Source: Gossypium raimondii
Taxonomy: Eukaryota; Streptophyta; Magnoliopsida; Malvales; Malvaceae
Assembly (NCBI RefSeq): GCF_025698545.1
Contig: NC_068577.1
Location: forward strand, 5,409,501 to 5,473,500
Direction: 5' to 3'
DNA: 64,000 bases
In this document: positions 34,674-47,427 of the stretch, in pieces
Position numbering within the stretch: the stretch's first letter is position 1
How the letters are laid out: every line of letters begins with the position of its first letter
The notes under the pieces: model-generated
Seen by the model: the letters and a program-made list of their open reading frames with translations, nothing else
Databases searched by the model: none
Told to the model about the DNA's origin: nothing
Translations under genes and position numbers: made by a program

Positions 34674-37600
34674 ATGGCTGAAGAGGCGGCAGCCGTGGCA
34701 GCATCGGCGCAGCCGCCGCCACAATCATCTGTGGCTCCATTGGGATCTTCCGTTATACCGATAGTGAACAAGCTTCAGGACATCTTCGCTCAGCTTGGTA
34801 GCCAGTCCACGATAGAGTTGCCGCAGGTGGCGGTGGTCGGAAGTCAGAGTAGTGGAAAGTCCAGCGTGCTCGAGTCACTCGTTGGACGTGATTTCTTGCC
34901 TCGAGGTAACGATATCTGCACGCGCCGTCCGCTAGTCCTTCAGCTACTCCAGACCAAGCGTAAGCTTGATGGTTCTGAAGAGGAGTACGGCGAGTTTCTT
35001 CACTTGCCTGGAAAGCGCTTCTATGACTTCTCTGAGATTCGCAGGGAGATTCAGGTTCTGTGTTGCTTGCTTTTTATGGTTGAGAATTATGAAGTTAGGC
35101 GTTTTGATTCTTCAATTCAAAAAACTGCTAGGCATTTTTTGAATTTTCCCTGGTTGACTGTTGCCTAAGCACTATGAAAGTTGTGATAAAATTTTGAAGC
35201 GAGAAAGATGCTTATTCTATAAATAGGACACAATTAAGCTGCAGGATGAGTTGTGACTGGGGAAACCGGGAGTTGCAAAAATGAGTAATTAGGCTTTAGG
35301 TGATAATTATATTGGAATTCACTGCACTGGAGCTTTTAGGAGACGAGATTCTTCTTTTTGAGTACTAATTGAAAAAAATGCCTTCAGCTAAATAAATCCT
35401 ATCTGGTTGCAGGCTGAGACAGACAGGGAGGCTGGAGGGAACAAAGGTGTCTCTGACAGGCAGATTCGACTTAAGATTTTCTCACCAAATGTTCTTGATA
35501 TCACTCTTGTGGATTTGCCTGGAATCACAAAAGTTCCTGTGGGTGATCAACCCTCTGATATTGAAGCTAGAATTAGAACAATGATCATGTCGTACATTAA
35601 ACAACCAAGCTGTCTGATTCTGGCTGTTACTCCAGCTAATTCAGATTTAGCAAACTCTGATGCTCTTCAACTTGCAGGAAATGCTGATCCTGATGGTACT
35701 TAAACTAACAAAACCCCACTTCTGCTTGAGTTCCTGTTGATGTTTATTTAATTGACTAATTTTGCTAATTTTCTGCTGGCAGGTACTAGAACCATTGGGG
35801 TTATCACAAAGGTTCATCTTTTAACGTGAAAATCTCCTTTTCAAAATATCAAATTATAGCGTTACGTATACATAAGCTGTTCTACATTTCTGACTAGTTT
35901 TGGCTTCTTTGCTTATGAATCAGCTTGATATAATGGACAGAGGTACTGATGCTCGTAACCTGTTGCTTGGAAAAGTGATTCCCCTTCGACTTGGTTACAT
36001 AGGTGTTGTGAATCGAAGTCAGGAGGTAAGAGTGTAGCTTAACTGAATTGAAGATATTATTCATCAGTTTGTACATTTTTACTCTTTTAAAGCAAATAGT
36101 TTCCAAGTACAATGTTAATGGGATGATTTGTCATTTTTAGAGTTTTTTGTTTTTCTTAAATATTATGCTATAGTCACTACTTCAAGATTCTCTAATGAAA
36201 TTTCGGTCTTTCTTCATATTGTCCCATTGGATTAGAACATATACTAATCTTTTCATGCTATTTTGCCTGGTGTGATCTTCACTCCCATTTACATGTCCTG
36301 CCATCATTCTTTCATGGTTAGAAATTATTATAGCTTTCTTCTTGATGACTTCTTTTTGACAGTTAGTCATATTTTAACAATTAGTCATAACATTTATGCA
36401 AGAGCACTGATAAGGGTACTGCTGCCTGAAAAACCCTTTATTTCCCTCCAAAAAAGCAATTAAACGTTAATTAGTCATATCCATAAAAAATTTACTTCTT
36501 GATGACTACATTTTTGCTATTATATATCATATACTGCTTATCAGGCATCTTATTTTACTATTGCGCTGATAGTTTGATTGCATGTGTAAACAGGATATTT
36601 TACTGAACCGGAGTATCAAGGATGCCCTTGTGGCGGAGGAAAAGTTCTTCCGCAGCCGTCCAGTATGCCTGCACCAAGACCAACCTTTAACATTTGTTCA
36701 TTGTTTTATACAGCTTCCATCATCAATTTGCTTATTTCTTTTTGCCATAGGTATATAATGGTCTGGCTGATCGTTGTGGTGTTCCTCAATTGGCGAAGAA
36801 GTTGAATCAGGTAAAATATTTGCAAATGAAGTTTCCAGGACTTTATGGAGAATAAATCACAATTTTTAATGTCAATGCTTTGTTCTAGCATTCAAGTTTT
36901 CTATTAATATTTACTTTCCCCTGTTGTGCTATTTACCCCCTTTCTTTATGCTAGGCACTTGGTGGAAATCTAGACTCTAGAGCAACCTTTTAGGCTGAGT
37001 TATATCTGGAGGATTCCTACTTAACTTTTTTTTTTTACCTGAATCAAGCACCTTGGTGCTTATGGGATATATTGAAGGTTTTACGCTAGTCGGTGACATT
37101 TTTGTCATTCTTAGTTCAGCCTCATGACCCTGTTGTGCATGACATAGAGATATGTACTGCTTGGCATGGGGAGCTTTCTATATTTCTTTCATCTTGTTGT
37201 TGAGTCTTTCTATGCTGTTTCAATGTAGATTTTAGTCCAACATATCAAGGCAATACTTCCTGGGCTGAAATCACGTATTAGTTCTGCGCTGGTGTCTTTG
37301 GCAAAGGAACATGCAAGCTATGGAGAAATCACAGAATCAAGGGTATGCATATTTGTTTGTTTACCACGAACTTGGTTGAAAAAAGCATCTGAAATAATTT
37401 TCTTATGACAAGATTATGGTGTTAAAACCTGTAGGCTGGTCAGGGAGCTCTTCTACTGAATATTCTTTCGAAGTACTGTGAAGGTAAATGTTTTTGTTTG
37501 ACTGCCATAATTTTATTATTATTCTTAATCACCAATGGTATACATTCTAGTATATTGCTAATGATGCCATAAATTAATGCTTCGTTGGAAACAGCTTTCT

Positions 37601-40600
37601 CGTCAATAGTAGAGGGGAAAAATGAAGAAATGTCTACATCTGAGCTATCTGGTGGAGCAAGGATTCATTATATTTTCCAATCTATCTTTGTTAAGAGCTT
37701 AGAGGTGTGTAGACTGAGATTTGTGCCTTAATATTTTCGTGCTTTTCACTCTGAGGAACTTTTATTTGTTTCCCATTCCATTTTATGTTGCTTTATCTTT
37801 AGGGTGTTTCTTCACATCATTCTACAAAAGTTGGTTCTTAGTTACTATTCATATCATTGTGCAAAATTATTGGTCATTAATTACTATATTCTGTCGTTCA
37901 CATTACCACGGGTTCCCTGTGATGTGCATTCCCTCCCTCAGGAATGATTTTCTGCATGCTCTCTTCTAGGACAGGATAAGAAAAAGGTCAACCTTAGTTT
38001 CTTGATGTTAATAAGAGTAATTTTTCTCCTTCCCTCTTTTCAGGTAAAAAAATAAAATCTTCATATTTGTTGCACACTGATACTGCTTCATTTAGAACAC
38101 CGACATGAGTAGTCTTACATTGCAACTCTAGAAAGATAATGTGCGTCTATACAAGTGCCTTTATGTGCATAGTTCTGCATGGTGCTGGTTTTGAGTTTGC
38201 TGTTAACTGATTTGTTTTACAGGAGGTTGATCCATGTGAAGACTTGACTGATGATGACATTCGAACAGCCATTCAGAATGCAACCGGTCCTCGATCTGCG
38301 CTATTCGTACCAGAAGTAGGTTTAATTGGCTTCTAATTTTATTTTCAAAAAGAAGAGGCTTCTAATTTAATTGCTTAATCGAAGAATATTTTTGTTTTTA
38401 TGCAAACCTAGAGAGCTGTTTTCCAGAGTGTTGCTTGGAATTATTTTATGTTAAGCCTATTGTTATAATTCAACTTCTATTTGTAGGTCCCATTTGAAGT
38501 ACTTGTTCGAAGGCAAATAGCACGTCTGCTAGATCCAAGCCTTCAATGTGCCAGGTTCATATATGATGAGTTAATAAAGGTAATTTTATCTTCCAGCTTG
38601 TCATTGTAGTCTCAAAGCTCTGTTACTTGGCTATCTAGATTTTCTAATAGAATTGTCCTCTTCCCAGATAAGCCATCGCTGTATGGTTAATGAACTGCAG
38701 CGGTTTCCCGTTCTGAGAAAGCATATGGACCAAGTTATTGGAAATTTTCTCCGAGAAGGTCTTGAACCATCTGAGACAATGATAGGTCATATTATTGAAA
38801 TGGAGGTATGACTATGCTATTTTAATTTGATTTAATTTTATGTTTCTATTCCTAATCCTATCACAAAATATAAACTTGATACTGTCAATGCGGTAAACAT
38901 GATATATCCCATTCTACTTTGCAGATGGATTACATAAATACTTCACACCCGAATTTTATTGGTGGGAGCAAGGCTGTGGAGCTTGCCAATCAACAGTTCA
39001 GGAATTCCAGGGTTGCTCTTCCCATATCTAGATCAAAGGTAGATCTCTGGCCGTACTCATTTCCTTGGTACTATTGCTACTATTAATCTTAATTCCTCTT
39101 TATTTTCATTCTTTTCTATTTCTTTATTGACTTAATCAGGATGGATTAGAGACTGATAAGGCACCTGGTTCTGAAAGAAGTGTTAAATCTCGGGCTATTA
39201 TTGCTAGACAAGTTAATGGAATCGTGGCTGATCAGGCATGAAAATTTTGTGTTTCTGCTGCCCCATATATGCTTCTCTTCTGTGCTGTTCCCCCTTGTTT
39301 TTCCAATCTTTCTCTCTCTCGTATGTTACTGATGATAAATAACTTGCAACTTTTAACTCCATTCGAGTGCAGGGAGCCCGCCCTGTTGCAGATGTTGAAA
39401 AAGCTCCATCCAGCGGTACTGCATTTTAGACTATAATTTTGAATTTTTTACGCGGCTTTAATTTATGATATTTTGATGTTCTTTTTGGTATTTTTGTCCA
39501 ATAAGGAGGTCAATATTGACGGTTTTCTCCCCTGCCCCCTTTTTCTTTTGTCTAGGGAATTTCTGACATGAATTTTTGGGTTTTTGATTGTTCTCACCGG
39601 TTATAGTAGAATGATATTTTCTCTGTGGGTCAGGTACAAGTGGTTCAACTTGGGTTTCATCAATATTTGGTGGCAGTGATAACCGCTCATCAGCAAAGGA
39701 GAGCTCGACAAACAAGCCATACACAGAACCTGTTCATAACATGGAACAGGCATTTTCCATGATCCATTTGAGAGAGGTGCATGCAGTTAGATAATCCTAC
39801 AAGGGTCCAGTCCTAAATTAAAAAACATAAGTATTCAGTCTTGACAAGCATTGTTTTTAATTCTTTTCAGCCACCATCAGTCCTGAGGCCTTCAGAAGAT
39901 CGTTCAGAAACTGAAGCTATTGAAATTGCTGTTACCAAATTGCTCTTGAGATCATACTATGACATTGTTAGGAAGAATATAGAGGACTCTGTGCCTAAAG
40001 CAATTATGCACTTCTTGGTAAGTTTAGAACCAAACATATTTGGTAGTTAAGTTTCTGTTACGGTGCCAACTGACTTGTCACCGGATGATTCACAGGCAAA
40101 CCGTCTGTCTTATCAGGGCTCTTTCCCTGATTTTTTCCTCTTCCTCATGAATGATCTATGATTAACAAGTGGAACTCATCCAAGGGAATTCCAGGCCTTA
40201 AGACTGTTAGAGAGAATCTTAAATCTACTAAAATTTGCTTAATCTGACTTAATTTTATTTCTAGCAATCAACCTCTTAAATAGAGGTTATATAGGTTTAC
40301 TTGTTTAAATAAAATACTTATAACCTAAGTAAATTTAAAAAACGACTCTGAATAAAGGAAGCCTCCTAATATCTCTCAAAAAATACTTTATTAAAAGAAT
40401 CTCCTAAAGATATAAAATACTCATAAATATAATCTCCTAATAAAATAATAAACTAATCTAATAATAAGTAGTTGACATGTAACAGTTTCATCATGCCTTT
40501 TACTGTTTTACCCTTGTTCATGTCCTAGGTCCTGAAATTGTGAAAAAAACATTGTGGTGCTCCAGTTAGGAAATTGTAAATCTTTCTAGCCAAATTAATT

Positions 40601-41795
40601 TCCATTTTGTCCATATATCAGTTTAGCAACAATGTGAATTGACCTAAATAATTTTTGGTGCTATGTTGATTTCTGTCCTGGCTATTTTTGATCCGGAGAG
40701 AAGAAGCTTATGTCATGAATGCTGGACAAGGTTCTTTTCGTTTCTGTGTGCGGTTGATGTGTTTTAGCTCTGGTTGGAGGGTCCTTAGAATTTCATGATT
40801 GTATGAATATTGTATCCTGTTTTACTTGTACATTTAGAACATGGAGCGAGCCTTGGTCAAAAAGTTTGCTTTTGATTTAAAAGGTTATGTTTGCCATAGT
40901 TTTTTCTTTCATTGGAATCTGAAACTGTTGTAATTCTTGTAAGTACAACCCTTTTCTTCCTATCTATAGTTTGTGGTCCAATTTGTTAAGCCGCAACATT
41001 ATATGAATATTGATCTGTTTGTTGATAATATCTATATCCAGGTAAACCATACAAAACGAGAACTTCACAATGTCTTTATCAAAAAGCTTTACAGGTAATA
41101 CTGTGCTCTTTGGTTTGATTTCAATTATTTGTACTTTTGACCATCTCTTTGCTGACCTTTGAGTATCCTGTCTGTCTATCTGTCTTATGATCTGAAACAG
41201 AGAAAATCTGTTTGAAGAAATGTTACAGGAACCTGATGAGATTGCTTCTAAGAGAAAACGTACTCGAGAAACACTCCGAGTTCTCCAACAGGCATTCAGG
41301 GTGCGTTCTCTTTACCACATATCATCATGTCATAATCTGTTTGTCAAAATAACAAATGACAAATGTCTTCGTCCATGTGTACACTTGTGTCGATATGCCC
41401 TAAATCCTCTGGCAATTTTGCTTAATTTTTGTTTTCATACTAAAATACAGCATTAAGACATTAAGCGACATATATACACATATTTTAATGTACTTTCTCA
41501 AAATCCTTTTGAATAGACATTGGACGAGTTGCCATTGGAAGCTGAAACAGTAGAGAGGGGATACAGTTTGGGTTCGGATCCAACAGGCTTGCCAAAGATC
41601 CACGGACTGCCAACATCATCAATATACTCTTCGGGTGGTTCAGACGATGCCTATACAGCTTCTCCTAAAAACCCAAAATCTCGCAAGTCATCTCACTCTG
41701 GTGAACTGTCGACACACTCGTATGCTAATAATACAGATTCAAATGGAAGTGGACGTAGTTACATGCCAGGTCTCTATCCTACAGTTGATTATTAA
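34674..41795 (+). CDS. DRP3A: Dynamin-related protein 3A-type GTPase (mitochondrial and peroxisomal fission)
   Basis: Twenty exons: 34674-35054, 35413-35695, 35783-35811, 35924-36025, 36594-36662, 36751-36810, 37229-37342, 37435-37483, 37595-37704, 38223-38315, 38487-38579, 38668-38805, 38925-39038, 39140-39235, 39373-39415, 39634-39776, 39871-40017, 41042-41094, 41201-41300, 41517-41795. All join in frame to 831 aa (Arabidopsis DRP3A is about 808). Seen: GTPase motifs G1 GSQSSGKS (56-63), G3 DLPG (161-164), G4 TKLD (230-233); dynamin middle region with [13 protein letters not shown]; GTPase effector domain near residues 640-740 ([19 protein letters not shown]); Ser-rich tail. No PH or proline-rich domain, as in class 3 plant DRPs, which constrict mitochondria and peroxisomes from the cytosol. 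Intron 14 uses a GC donor (CAG/GCATGA); exon 3 is only 29 nt. DRP3B is the main alternative. Confidence 0.95.
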
Positions 41796-42344
41796 GACGA
41801 ATGGAACAGACAAGGGTGCATTTCAGTTCAAGTTCCTTTCATCTAAGCGGGAGGGCATTATATTCATTTGATTGCTCAGTCTAGTTAGCTATCATAATAT
41901 AGGGTTATACTTGGGTTGTTTATAGTTTTAGAAAGAACAATGGGATGAGAAACCTGTTCTTTTGCGGGTCAAAAACAATAGTTTTAGCTTTGGGTAATGC
42001 GGCCCGATGTTTACTTTCAAATGTGAATTGATGTGAGATTTGAATCTCATTTTTTTTTGGGGTTTTGCATGTAATTTTCAATTTTGCATTCGATTTTTTC
42101 TTTTTGGGAGAACATGAGATAACAATTGAATTAAATTTTGGATTCTTGTTTAATCACTTGCCAATTTTGAATTCGTCTCATCGGAACTCAACTTCAAGGG
42201 AAATTGAGTATTGGGGCGTTTAAGCGCGGCGTTTTTTTTATCCACATTTGGCACCTTGTTTAAAGCTGGTGGTGTTCCTTGTGATTAGATCCAATAGGTG
42301 TGAATACCTCAAATAGAACTGAGATCCTTACCGACAATAATTTT
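41796..42344. other. DRP3A 3' UTR and downstream flank
   Basis: Likely 3' UTR for the first few hundred bases; no polyadenylation site could be fixed. Nothing else seen. Confidence 0.5.
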
Positions 42345-42962
42345 AGGGTCTGTTTGATTGCAGGAATTGATTTTCTGGAAAATTATTTCTAACTTTTCCA
42401 GCGTTTGATTGGCGGAAAATATTTTCCATTTGGAAAATGAACTCCAAAACAAGGGAAAATGGGTTGCATTTTAGGGAAAATGTCTTACTCTTTCAATTTC
42501 CGTAAGACATTGTCCGTGCTCTCCTCTCTATTGCCTCCTTCATTCCTTCCTTCATTTCCGGTACAAAATTGCTTCTGTTTATCGATTTTCCAGTAACTTG
42601 TTTTTTTAATTATTCAATACTTGTTTTTTAACACAATTACAAATAATTTATTTGATATTAATTTTTTTTCAATTTATAACGATTAATATTGTAGCTTAAT
42701 AATTGAGTATTATTATAAATAAATCATTGCAACATATGTAAAAATACTTTAAAATATAAAAATTTATTAATATATATCAATATATGTAAAAACAATTTTT
42801 TCGTAAAATATTTCCAGGAAATCGCCAAACAAATTAAAATATTTTACACAGATTCAATCAAACACCAGAAAATATTTTCCAGTAAATCATTTTACAGAAA
42901 AGTAAAACATTTTCCCGAAATCATTTTACGGAAAATATTTTATTGGCAATCAAACAGACCCT
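42345..42962. mobile_element. MITE with perfect 17-bp terminal inverted repeats
   Basis: Starts AGGGTCTGTTTGATTGC and ends GCAATCAAACAGACCCT. Subterminal GGAAAAT / ATTTTCC words are mirrored at both ends, the core is AT-rich, length 618 bp, no coding capacity. Flanks (ATTTT / AAATC) give no convincing target duplication, so the superfamily is open (hAT-like or TA-inserting). Shares internal words with 24764-25803. Confidence 0.78.
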
Positions 42963-43205
42963 AAATCGTAAATATTCATACTGATAATTACAATTGAAAC
43001 GAGTAACGAATGTTTCAAGAAAAAAAGGTTTTTTTCTTCAAATAAATTAATTAATGAATAGACTAAGAATTTAAGAAAACTGAAAATATTAACTGATGTC
43101 TACATGTACACGCTCAACTTTTTATATGGCACTTTGAAATTGCTTTTTTCAATATAAATATATATATGTCAAGAACATGAAATTTTATTTTAATATCTAA
43201 ATCAT

Positions 43206-44449
43206 GGGCAAAATACCAAAAAAAGCCTTATTTTTTTAAAATTTATCGAAATGGGCTCCGTATTTTATTATTTACCGGAATGGGCCATTTTCCCCAAAAT
43301 CACGTCTACGTCAGCGCGATGTCAGGGGACGTGCAAATCGCGTCCACGTCAGCGCGCTTTGCTTACGTGGACACAAATCGCACCTACGAGGACGCGATTT
43401 TCTGACACATCAGCAAAACGCACTGACGTCCACGCGATTTGCTGACACGTCCCCTGACATCACGCTGACGTGGACGCGATTTTGGGGAAAATAGCCCATT
43501 CCGGTAAATAATAAAATACCGGGCCTATTTCGGTAAATTTTTAAAAAAATAGAGCTTTTATGTGAATTTACCCTTTTTTTGGTATTTTGCCCCTAATAAT
43601 AAATATTAAACTGTAATATGTAGCTCAAATTATGTATTGTAGTTAATATTCATAATATTGTAGCTCAAATTGTCAATCCGTCTATACTATTACTAATAAT
43701 ATATATTAATGTAATATTGAAGAGTTAATTGATTAAAAAATAAATGCAACAAGTACAAAAAGATTCAAAATTATTACCAACAAGATTTAAACTAAGGTAC
43801 TAAGGGAAAAGAGCAAGCATCTTAACCAACTAAGCTAAACTAATTAATTGACATATTATAAAATATCTGTTATTATCTTAATTATATTACTTACGTTCTA
43901 ATGATTTATCGGACCTATTCCATACACGTGTCAAATAAGAAAAAATAATACAACAATTCTGTAAAAAAAAATCCGGTGTTTACTTCAAATAAATAAGGAA
44001 AATAATTATTTGAATGTTTCAAAATTCAATTTTAAACCGAAAAAATCAAATTTAGAGGCAAAAAAGGATCTTTTTCGACGAAAACTGCGGCAAACCGCCT
44101 TCGAATGTTTGTCAGCGCGTAGATCTCGAAAAGTTATTCGAAATAAAAAAAAATCATCTCAATCAGACAACCGAGCCAAAAGTTATGACATTTCAAAGTT
44201 TTCCAAGCTAAAAAACATAAACTGTTCATAAATTATTGCTTCCACGTCAGCAAATCGCGCTTTCGTGGACGCGATTTGTTGTCACGTAAGTAATCGCATT
44301 GACGTGGACACGCTTTGCTGACACATCCCCTGACATCGCGCTGATGTGGACGCGATTTCGGGGAAAATGGCCCATTCCGGTAAATAATAAAATATCGGGC
44401 CCATTTCGATAAATTTTAAAAAAATAGGGTTTTTATGTGTAATTTGCCC
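43206..44449. mobile_element. Fold-back Mutator-like element with 9-bp target duplication
   Basis: Ends are GGGCAAAATACC and AATTTGCCC; CTAAATCAT flanks both sides (43197-43205, 44450-44458), a 9-bp duplication as made by Mutator-like elements. The left arm (43206-about 43345: ATTTATTA..ACCGGAATGGGCC, then CGCGTCCACGTCAGCG words) is answered by two inverted arms: an internal one ending at 43593 (GGTATTTTGCCCC) and the terminal one at about 44235-44449. No transposase. The arms are unusually rich in CGCGATTTGCTGACGTGGAC motifs. Confidence 0.8.
43700..43855 (-). repeat. tRNA-like (SINE-type) remnant inside the fold-back element
   Basis: The minus strand reads TTAGCTTAGTTGGTTAAGAT then, about 35 bases on, AGTTTAAATCTTG. 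These resemble the A box (TAGCTCAGTTGGT) and B box (GTTCAAATCC) of polymerase III promoters at tRNA spacing, followed by T-rich sequence. Too degenerate for a working tRNA; a SINE head or tRNA relic is likely. Confidence 0.4.
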
Positions 44450-44601
44450 CTAAATCATATCTATTAATTTACCAATATATAATTAACAGTTAAAAATCTC
44501 TTACATTAAATAAAGAATTAAACATTTTTAATTGATTAAAAATTCTACAGGCATTATCTACAATAAAATAATAAATATTAGGATTGACTTGCTAAAATAC
44601 T

Positions 44602-47015
44602 TGTAACACCCTATTTTGGCCTGGATCTAAAGGGCCCGAGGTGGCCCAAACCTATGTGGCCCAAACCTAACTGAGGCCCAAACCAAACAGAAGCCCAAAG
44701 CAGATTTGGAAACCCTTAGGGTTTCTAGGATAGATCCTCGCGCCGCAACCATCAGCAAGAGCCGAATCTTCATACCTGCACGAAAATGGAAACAAACAAT
44801 ATATGGAAAATAAAATCAGAGATTTGCAAATCAAATCAAAAGAAAACAGATATTTTTTCTTCTTTTAATTGTTTCATTCGGCTATATAAAAAGCCACCAA
44901 AGCACTGTAATGGGGGCCGATTTTCGAAATCAATAAAAAAGGGCACGATTATATTCACAAGAAAAGAGAGAATACAACATAAAGCAAAATCAGTCCTAAG
45001 GTTTACATCTATTTTTTTTAAAAATTCGTTTTTACGTTAATCTACTGTTGTTATTTTCATTTTTTATTTCTATATAAATAAAACAAAAAAAAAAACTACC
45101 TTTCTTTAGACTCTGAGGCGGCGCTGAGGCGTTTGAGGGAACCACCCCCGAGGACCGGTGGTCGAAAACCGAAAGGTTTCTCGATTTTGTAGGGATTTTT
45201 TTGTTAATTTTTGGGAGTTTTGAGCCTGGATCTGGGTTTAGAAGGGTCGAAAAGGCCGAATAGGGAATTTTCCCTTTTTTTGGCCACCGCAGACGGCGGT
45301 CCTGGCGCCAGAGATCAGCGGCCGGCGCGGTGGCCGATGATCGGCCGTTGATCGGACTTAGGTCGGAGCTTGGAGAAAAGGGGGGAAGGTTGAGAGTGCT
45401 TTCTTCAGATTTTTTTTAAAGAGGAAGGAAGAAATGAAAATTTTTGGAGATTTTTGGCTTTTATAGCATAAATAAAACGACGCCGTTTCACCTAAGGGTT
45501 TTTAGTGCCAAAACGGCACCGTTTTACGCAACCCGCGCGCGACCCGACCCATACTAGGGGATCCGCGCGTTTTTTATTTTTGGGTTATTTACCCTTTTAG
45601 TCCTTTCTTTTTTAGGGGTTAGGCAATCAAGTTTTTTTTTTCTTTTTAAATTTTTCACTGTGATTTATTTCAAATTTCGATTTGGTCCAATTTGAACGAC
45701 GCCGTTTTAGAGGAGAAGGGAAAATTTCCCTTCCAGCCCCTTTACATTATTGACGTGTTCAATAGGGTCCTTTAAACTTCACTTATTTGCTGATTTCTTC
45801 CCTGATTTTCATTTCCAGTTTAATTTAGTTTTTTTATATATTTATCTTAAAATTAATTAATTTTGATAATGTAATCATTTTTATGTAATTATTTTATAAT
45901 TTATATGTATATATTTATTTTAGTATATATGTATGTATACATATTAATATTTTAACCAAATTTTTATTTATTTTTATATATATATGAATAGAGTTATTTT
46001 AAAAAATGCAAATATATGTTTTATATATTTTATATTTATATTTTTCCTTTATTTTCATAAATGCATCATGTATTATATATGCATAAGTTTCATAACCCAA
46101 GATTTCATATGTAAATTATGTGTATGACTTTTAATTTCAATGCATATATTATGTGCTTTTTTTATTCTATATATTTTGTTTATTTTTTGTTCGATTATTA
46201 ATTCATGTTTTCGTTTATATGTTAAAAAGAATTGTTTTTTATTTTGATCATTTATTTGATATTTTGTATGTGATTATTTTTATTATGTATATTGATTTTA
46301 TTTATTCATTTGTCTATATTATTTCTATGCCATTGTAGTATTTGTTATTGCATTGTATACCTAATGTAGCATCACATCATTTTTTTTACTTGATTTCAAA
46401 CTTTTCAAAATTGAGATAATGCTTGTATTTAAGATTTTCAAGCAAATTGAGCCCTAACGTATTGGATTCCAATTTTCTTCGTTAAATCTAACAATCGAGC
46501 ATTTCTCTTAGTCAAAAAAATAAGAACTCATTATTGGGAATTCAACACGTTGTGTCCTAACGTATTGGATGTGACGCATTAATTTTTCGAAATGAATATT
46601 TTTTTTAAAAAATAATAAAGGAAGTATTCCGAGTTTAATATTTTAAAAGAATTGTGCCCTAACGTATTGGACCGCAATTTCTTAAATCTTGAATAAATGG
46701 ATATTCTTTTACATTTTTTATTGCACTAGTATTTTGCCCTAATTCATTTTTGAGAAAAATTAGAATGTCGTGCCCTAACGTATTGGTACCAACTAATTAA
46801 TCAATTTGGTACCAATTTTGGGCGTTACGAGAGTGTTAATACTTCCTCGTACGTAACTGACTCTCGAACCCGTCTTTTTAAAAAACTCGTAGACCAAAGC
46901 CGTTTTTTAGGTGATCCAATCACACCTTAATAAAAGATTGGTAGCGACTCCTAATTTTTAAATTTTCATCGACAACTAATTTTTGTTTCATTCAAAAATA
47001 AAAATGGTTTCGACA
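44602..47015 (+). mobile_element. Solo LTR (2414 bp) between DRP3A and the GATA gene
   Basis: Starts TGTAACACCCTATTTTGGCC and ends AAATGGTTTCGACA; ATACT flanks both sides (44597-44601, 47016-47020). The 3' part carries GGTACCAATTTTGGGCGTTA, CTCTCGAACCCG and AGCGACTCC, homologous to the LTR of the 12181-24063 element and ending identically (GGTTTCGACA). Four AACGTATTGG words in 46455-46790 mark a short internal repeat. Contains AAACGACGCCGTTT and AAACGGCACCGTTT motifs at about 45476-45525. Confidence 0.88.
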
Positions 47016-47020
47016 ATACT

Positions 47021-47427
47021 AATCACAAAACTTGTTAAAATATGCTAATATAAGTAAATCCTGTCAATTTGGACTTGCATTACTTAAGTCTCTTTGATAA
47101 ACATATACACATTATGATCGGCTGAGATGGTTACCACCTCTAAAGTTATCCTCATTAAGCACAGCACATTCATAATTGTGAAGATCCAAAAAAGGGAAGA
47201 GAAATATGGGGACATTAATTAATGTTGAAGGTGAGAGTTTTGTTGTTCTTTACTCCTAAGTTACATAAAACTAGTTAACCTGTATCTCAAAATTATTTAC
47301 ACAAATGAGCAAAGGCAATGTGCCATATATCTATTATATATACAGTTGCCAAACCATCTCGGATTATTACAACAAAGTTTGACATCTGCCTTGAAACACC
47401 AAAGTAACATTGCACTCACCGTATTAC
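47021..47427. other. 3' flank of the GATA gene
   Basis: Between the LTR target duplication and the GATA gene stop; must contain its 3' UTR. Nothing else seen. Confidence 0.5.

Noticed and set aside
43790-43855. Functional tRNA gene
   Set aside because: Only loose A- and B-box words; no cloverleaf stems or plausible anticodon arm could be drawn.
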